Source: SAR202 cluster bacterium bin90
GTDB taxonomy: Bacteria > Chloroflexota > Dehalococcoidia > Lucifugimonadales > JADFKI01
DNA: 64,000 bases
Assembly (NCBI GenBank): GCA_002238855.1
Contig: MPND01000018.1
Span: 1 to 64,000, forward strand
Direction of reading: 5' to 3'
Position numbers and translations under genes: made by a program. This document shows, one piece after another, positions 61,633 to 64,000 of the stretch. Below the pieces are notes generated by a model. That model saw only the letters and a list, made by a program, of their open reading frames with translations. It was not told the origin of the DNA and did no database searches. Position 1 is the stretch's first letter. Each line of letters opens with the position of its first letter.

Positions 61633-61929
61633 ATGCAATTTATCATAGAGAAACCTCTATCTAACAACTCTGGACGACAGCAGACTTCTGGGGATGAGAT
61701 GCTCTGGGAACAGTTGATAGGCAAAGACTACGCATCGCGCGAAGAACTCGCTCGCGACCTGGGTCTGGCCTTGCGTGAACAACGCATGAAGGCCGGTCTG
61801 ACCCAAGCCGACCTCGCTGAGCGAATCAACGTGGATGAGGTGTCCGTCCGCCGATGGGAACTGGGTCTTCGCCTTCCGAGCATAGAGACGCTGCTGCTGC
61901 TGGAATCTGTCTTCAAGAGGGATGACTGA
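61633..61929 (+). CDS. XRE-family helix-turn-helix regulator
   Basis: 98 residues. N-terminus polar; HTH from about residue 45: LALREQRMKAGLTQADLAERINVDEVSVRRWELGLRLPSIETLLLLESVFK, a clear XRE/Cro pattern. It probably binds DNA as a dimer; the target is not evident. No toxin gene is adjacent, so not obviously an antitoxin. Confidence 0.8.
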   Translation: MQFIIEKPLSNNSGRQQTSGDEMLWEQLIGKDYASREELARDLGLALREQRMKAGLTQADLAERINVDEVSVRRWELGLRLPSIETLLLLESVFKRDD

Positions 61930-62131
61930 TACGGCACAAGCATGTGCCTGCTGCGTATCCCTGTCTCTGCCTTACGTCCCTTTCCCAACGGTTCACTGCG
62001 CTTGACTGCAATATGTCCCCGCAGTAGCCTCTGATGTATAGGCGCAGGCTATCTTGATAGACTTCTTCAACCGTTTTGCTAATCTAGGTGTGTCCGCGCC
62101 ATGAACTCTAAAGATGAATGGTGAAGTAGGC

Positions 62132-63232
62132 ATGGACAAAGTAGGACTGGCCGTAATCGGCTCCACAGGAATTATCGGCAGGGTACACATCGAGGCGATG
62201 CGCGGGCTTGAAAGCTGCCGGCTGGTCGGCATCAACGCGCGGCGGCAGGAGCCACTGAGGCAGCAGGCGGATGAACTTGGCACGCGCCTGTACCCCACGC
62301 TTGACGACGTGCTTGCGGATGACGAGGTGGATGCCATCGTGATCGCCACGCCGCACCCGTCGCACATGGAGATAACGATCCAGGCTGCCGCGGCGGGCAA
62401 GCATGTGCTGGCGGAGAAGCCGCTTGGTGTTACGCCGTCCGAGGCTGATGCTCAGATTGCGGCATGCCGCGAGGCGGGCGTGAAGCTGGGCGTGCTGTTC
62501 AACAATCGCTTTCGACCGGAGGCGCTCAAGATGCGCCAGCTCATAGACGACGGCGCGATCGGCGAGATATACCGCTCCGAGATGTCGTCGGCGATGCTTC
62601 GCAGCCAGGACTACTACGACCGGCTGGACTGGCGCGGCAGGTGGGATGCCGAGGGCGGCGGCGCGCTGCTGAACCAGGGCATTCACGGCATCGACATGTA
62701 CCAGTGGCTCGCTGGCTTGCCGGAGACGGCATTCGGCATGGTGGCAGCCCTGAAGCACGACATCGAGGTGGAGGACTACGCGACCGCGCTCCTTGGCTAT
62801 GCGGGTGGCGGGCACGGCGTGATTCACTGCAACACGGCGCAGGCCCCCAACCAGCAGCGCATCACGCTATGGGGTGAGCGCGGCGCACTCTACATGGAGG
62901 ACTGGCAGATCACGCTGCGCACTCTGGAGACGCCGGTGCAGCAGTTCATTGACACCGACAAGACGATTGCGTTCGTCAGCCCTTCGGACACTGAGGCGAC
63001 ATTCGAGTTCGAGGACGTTGGCAGAACGCACAGACCCGCGATAGACGACTTCGCGCGCGCCCTCATCGAGGACCGCGAGCCTGCCGTCAACGGCGAGGAT
63101 GCGCTGGGCGCCCAGGAGCTAGTGGCTGCGATAACGCTGTCGGGCTGCCGCGGCGAGCAGGTGCGCCTGCCCGTTGACCGCGCGGAGTACGACGCGCTGC
63201 TGGCTGAACTGCGGCAAAAGGGACGATTGTGA
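62132..63232 (+). CDS. Gfo/Idh/MocA-family oxidoreductase
   Basis: 366 residues from ATG 62132; an ATG at 62114 is also in frame. N-terminal Rossmann fold with VIGSTGIIGRVHIEAM in place of GxGxxG, VIATPHPSHMEI and the signature HVLAEKPLGVTPSEAD (catalytic Lys). The C-terminal alpha/beta domain includes GALLNQGIHGIDMYQWL (catalytic His region). NAD(P)-dependent oxidation or epimerisation of a sugar or cyclitol; substrate unknown. Isolated in direction but with two small genes 43 bp downstream. Confidence 0.88.
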   Translation: MDKVGLAVIGSTGIIGRVHIEAMRGLESCRLVGINARRQEPLRQQADELGTRLYPTLDDVLADDEVDAIVIATPHPSHMEITIQAAAAGKHVLAEKPLGVTPSEADAQIAACREAGVKLGVLFNNRFRPEALKMRQLIDDGAIGEIYRSEMSSAMLRSQDYYDRLDWRGRWDAEGGGALLNQGIHGIDMYQWLAGLPETAFGMVAALKHDIEVEDYATALLGYAGGGHGVIHCNTAQAPNQQRITLWGERGALYMEDWQITLRTLETPVQQFIDTDKTIAFVSPSDTEATFEFEDVGRTHRPAIDDFARALIEDREPAVNGEDALGAQELVAAITLSGCRGEQVRLPVDRAEYDALLAELRQKGRL

Positions 63233-63274
63233 TATTCTAATTAGTACGCTCGTGATTGAATGGAGGTCGGTGTT

Positions 63275-63550
63275 ATGGCATTCAAAGGGGGAGATGCATC
63301 CGCCAAGGGCCGTGCCATTTATAAGGAGAAAATCCTCCCTCTCATGGAAGAGAATGACATCGGCAAAGTTGTCGTAATTGATGTGAACAGCGGCGAGTAC
63401 GAAATCGACGACGATGACGCGTCCGCTCTGTTCCGTTTGCTAGATCGCCAACCTGACGCCTTTACCTGGTCGGAGCGGGTGGGATATCCGGCAGTGCATC
63501 GACTAGGGTTCGGATTCACCTATTCGGGCACGAATTCCAAAGTTGATTGA
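63275..63550 (+). CDS. Hypothetical protein paired with an aspartic-protease-like protein
   Basis: 91 residues from ATG 63275 (GGAGGT upstream). Helical N-terminus (GGDASAKGRAIYKEKILPLMEEND), then IGKVVVIDVNSGEYEIDDDDASALFRLL and GYPAVHRLGFGFTYSG. The VVxDVxxGxYEI...R.P motifs resemble antitoxin-like partners of small retropepsin-fold proteins found in cyanobacteria and Chloroflexi. Overlaps the next gene by 8 bp. Function unknown. Confidence 0.65.
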   Translation: MAFKGGDASAKGRAIYKEKILPLMEENDIGKVVVIDVNSGEYEIDDDDASALFRLLDRQPDAFTWSERVGYPAVHRLGFGFTYSGTNSKVD

Positions 63551-63944
63551 AGGCACTGTTCACTCTTGGGAAGACTCTCCAATCACCGGAGCGCCGCGTG
63601 TTTCAATAACCGTTGCGAATATCACCGAGAGGCACCGAACGCTGACCTTAAGCGCAGTTGTTGATACAGCTTTCACTGGCTATCTGACCTTGCCGCTCGA
63701 TTCCATCAGGGAACTGGGGCTGGTGCTGCGAGGCACGCAGCCGGCTGTTTTAGCTAACGGAACGGTTGGGCAATTCTCTGTTTATGCGGGGATGGTGACT
63801 TGGAATGGACAGGAGCGCCTGACAGTCATCTTTGAGTCAGATTCAGACCCATTGATAGGCATGGCGATGCTCTGGGGCAGCCGCCTCACTGTGGACGCGC
63901 AAGAAGGTGGCGATGTGGTCATAGAAGGGCTTCCGCCTCAGTAG
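63543..63944 (+). CDS. Clan-AA aspartic-protease-like protein (retropepsin fold)
   Basis: 133 residues from TTG 63543 within the end of the preceding gene (8-bp overlap). Catalytic motif LSAVVDTAFTGYLTLPLDSIRELGL (DTxxTG type), a flap region and FESDSDPLIGMAMLWGSRLTVD. Single-domain proteins of this type are thought to dimerise. Together with the preceding gene it forms a small two-gene unit at the right edge of the window. The final 56 bp show nothing. Confidence 0.75.
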   Translation: MIEGTVHSWEDSPITGAPRVSITVANITERHRTLTLSAVVDTAFTGYLTLPLDSIRELGLVLRGTQPAVLANGTVGQFSVYAGMVTWNGQERLTVIFESDSDPLIGMAMLWGSRLTVDAQEGGDVVIEGLPPQ

Positions 63945-64000
63945 TTAGGTGAGCGTGTCTGAGTGTGAAGCTAATTGATATTCTTACCCGCAAGTCGCCG

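Overview
The window looks like chromosomal DNA of a GC-rich, free-living bacterium, most likely a Chloroflexi member of the Dehalococcoidia/SAR202 type. This is inferred from gene content, not from a marker tree. The main pointers are a giant DUF2298 (Chlor_Arch_YYY) membrane protein, known chiefly from Chloroflexi and Archaea, a luciferase-like flavin monooxygenase, an F420/FMN-type PPOX protein, imidazolonepropionase-like amidohydrolases, several SDRs, Uma2-family proteins and many small toxin-antitoxin loci. No rRNA, tRNA or CRISPR array was recognised.

Layout. 0-1 kb: truncated IS110-family transposase and its upstream non-coding flank. 1-8 kb: catabolic genes (two amidohydrolases, one frameshifted; an SDR; a type-2 malate/lactate dehydrogenase; an NHL-repeat protein) with a RelE-type TA pair and an orphan HigA-like protein. 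8-11.4 kb: three small unknown genes and the DUF2298 protein. 11.5-14.5 kb: an AT-richer two-gene unit, an AAA15-type ATPase overlapping a gene of unknown function whose C-terminus resembles phospholipase-D/MIT_C domains; this is the best candidate for an undescribed defence system. 14.6-25.8 kb: TPR protein, higBA, ftsY, PPOX, LysR, sortase, thpR-mug, SDR and two paralogous membrane proteins. 25.8-29.7 kb: thrC-NIL-MoaD operon (probably sulfur transfer for methionine/homocysteine), tgt and brnTA. 29.8-36.1 kb: TauE exporter, an exported protein, and aroB-aroK / aroE interrupted by an opposite-strand DUF6978/DUF1828-like pair. 36-38 kb: uracil-DNA glycosylase and a secreted HNH nuclease lipoprotein. 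39-47 kb: TPP enzyme, then dnaA, a probable oriC with DnaA boxes, obg, nadD, Uma2, pyrE and a HAD hydrolase. 46.8-52.7 kb: duplicated MFS transporters, a retropepsin-like protein, an M24 peptidase, a nucleotidyltransferase and an LLM monooxygenase. 52.7-60.8 kb: three tandem paralogous secreted proteins made of fibronectin-III modules joined by Thr/Pro-rich repeats. 61.6-64 kb: XRE regulator, Gfo/Idh/MocA oxidoreductase and a small aspartic-protease-like pair.

Two themes recur. Intergenic regions carry a few dispersed palindromic repeat families. Gene 3' ends have been duplicated and left as relics (tgt, aroB, the LLM gene), which points to frequent small tandem or segmental duplications. Toxin-antitoxin-like modules are dense (relBE-like, higBA, brnTA, orphan HigA, MNT nucleotidyltransferase).
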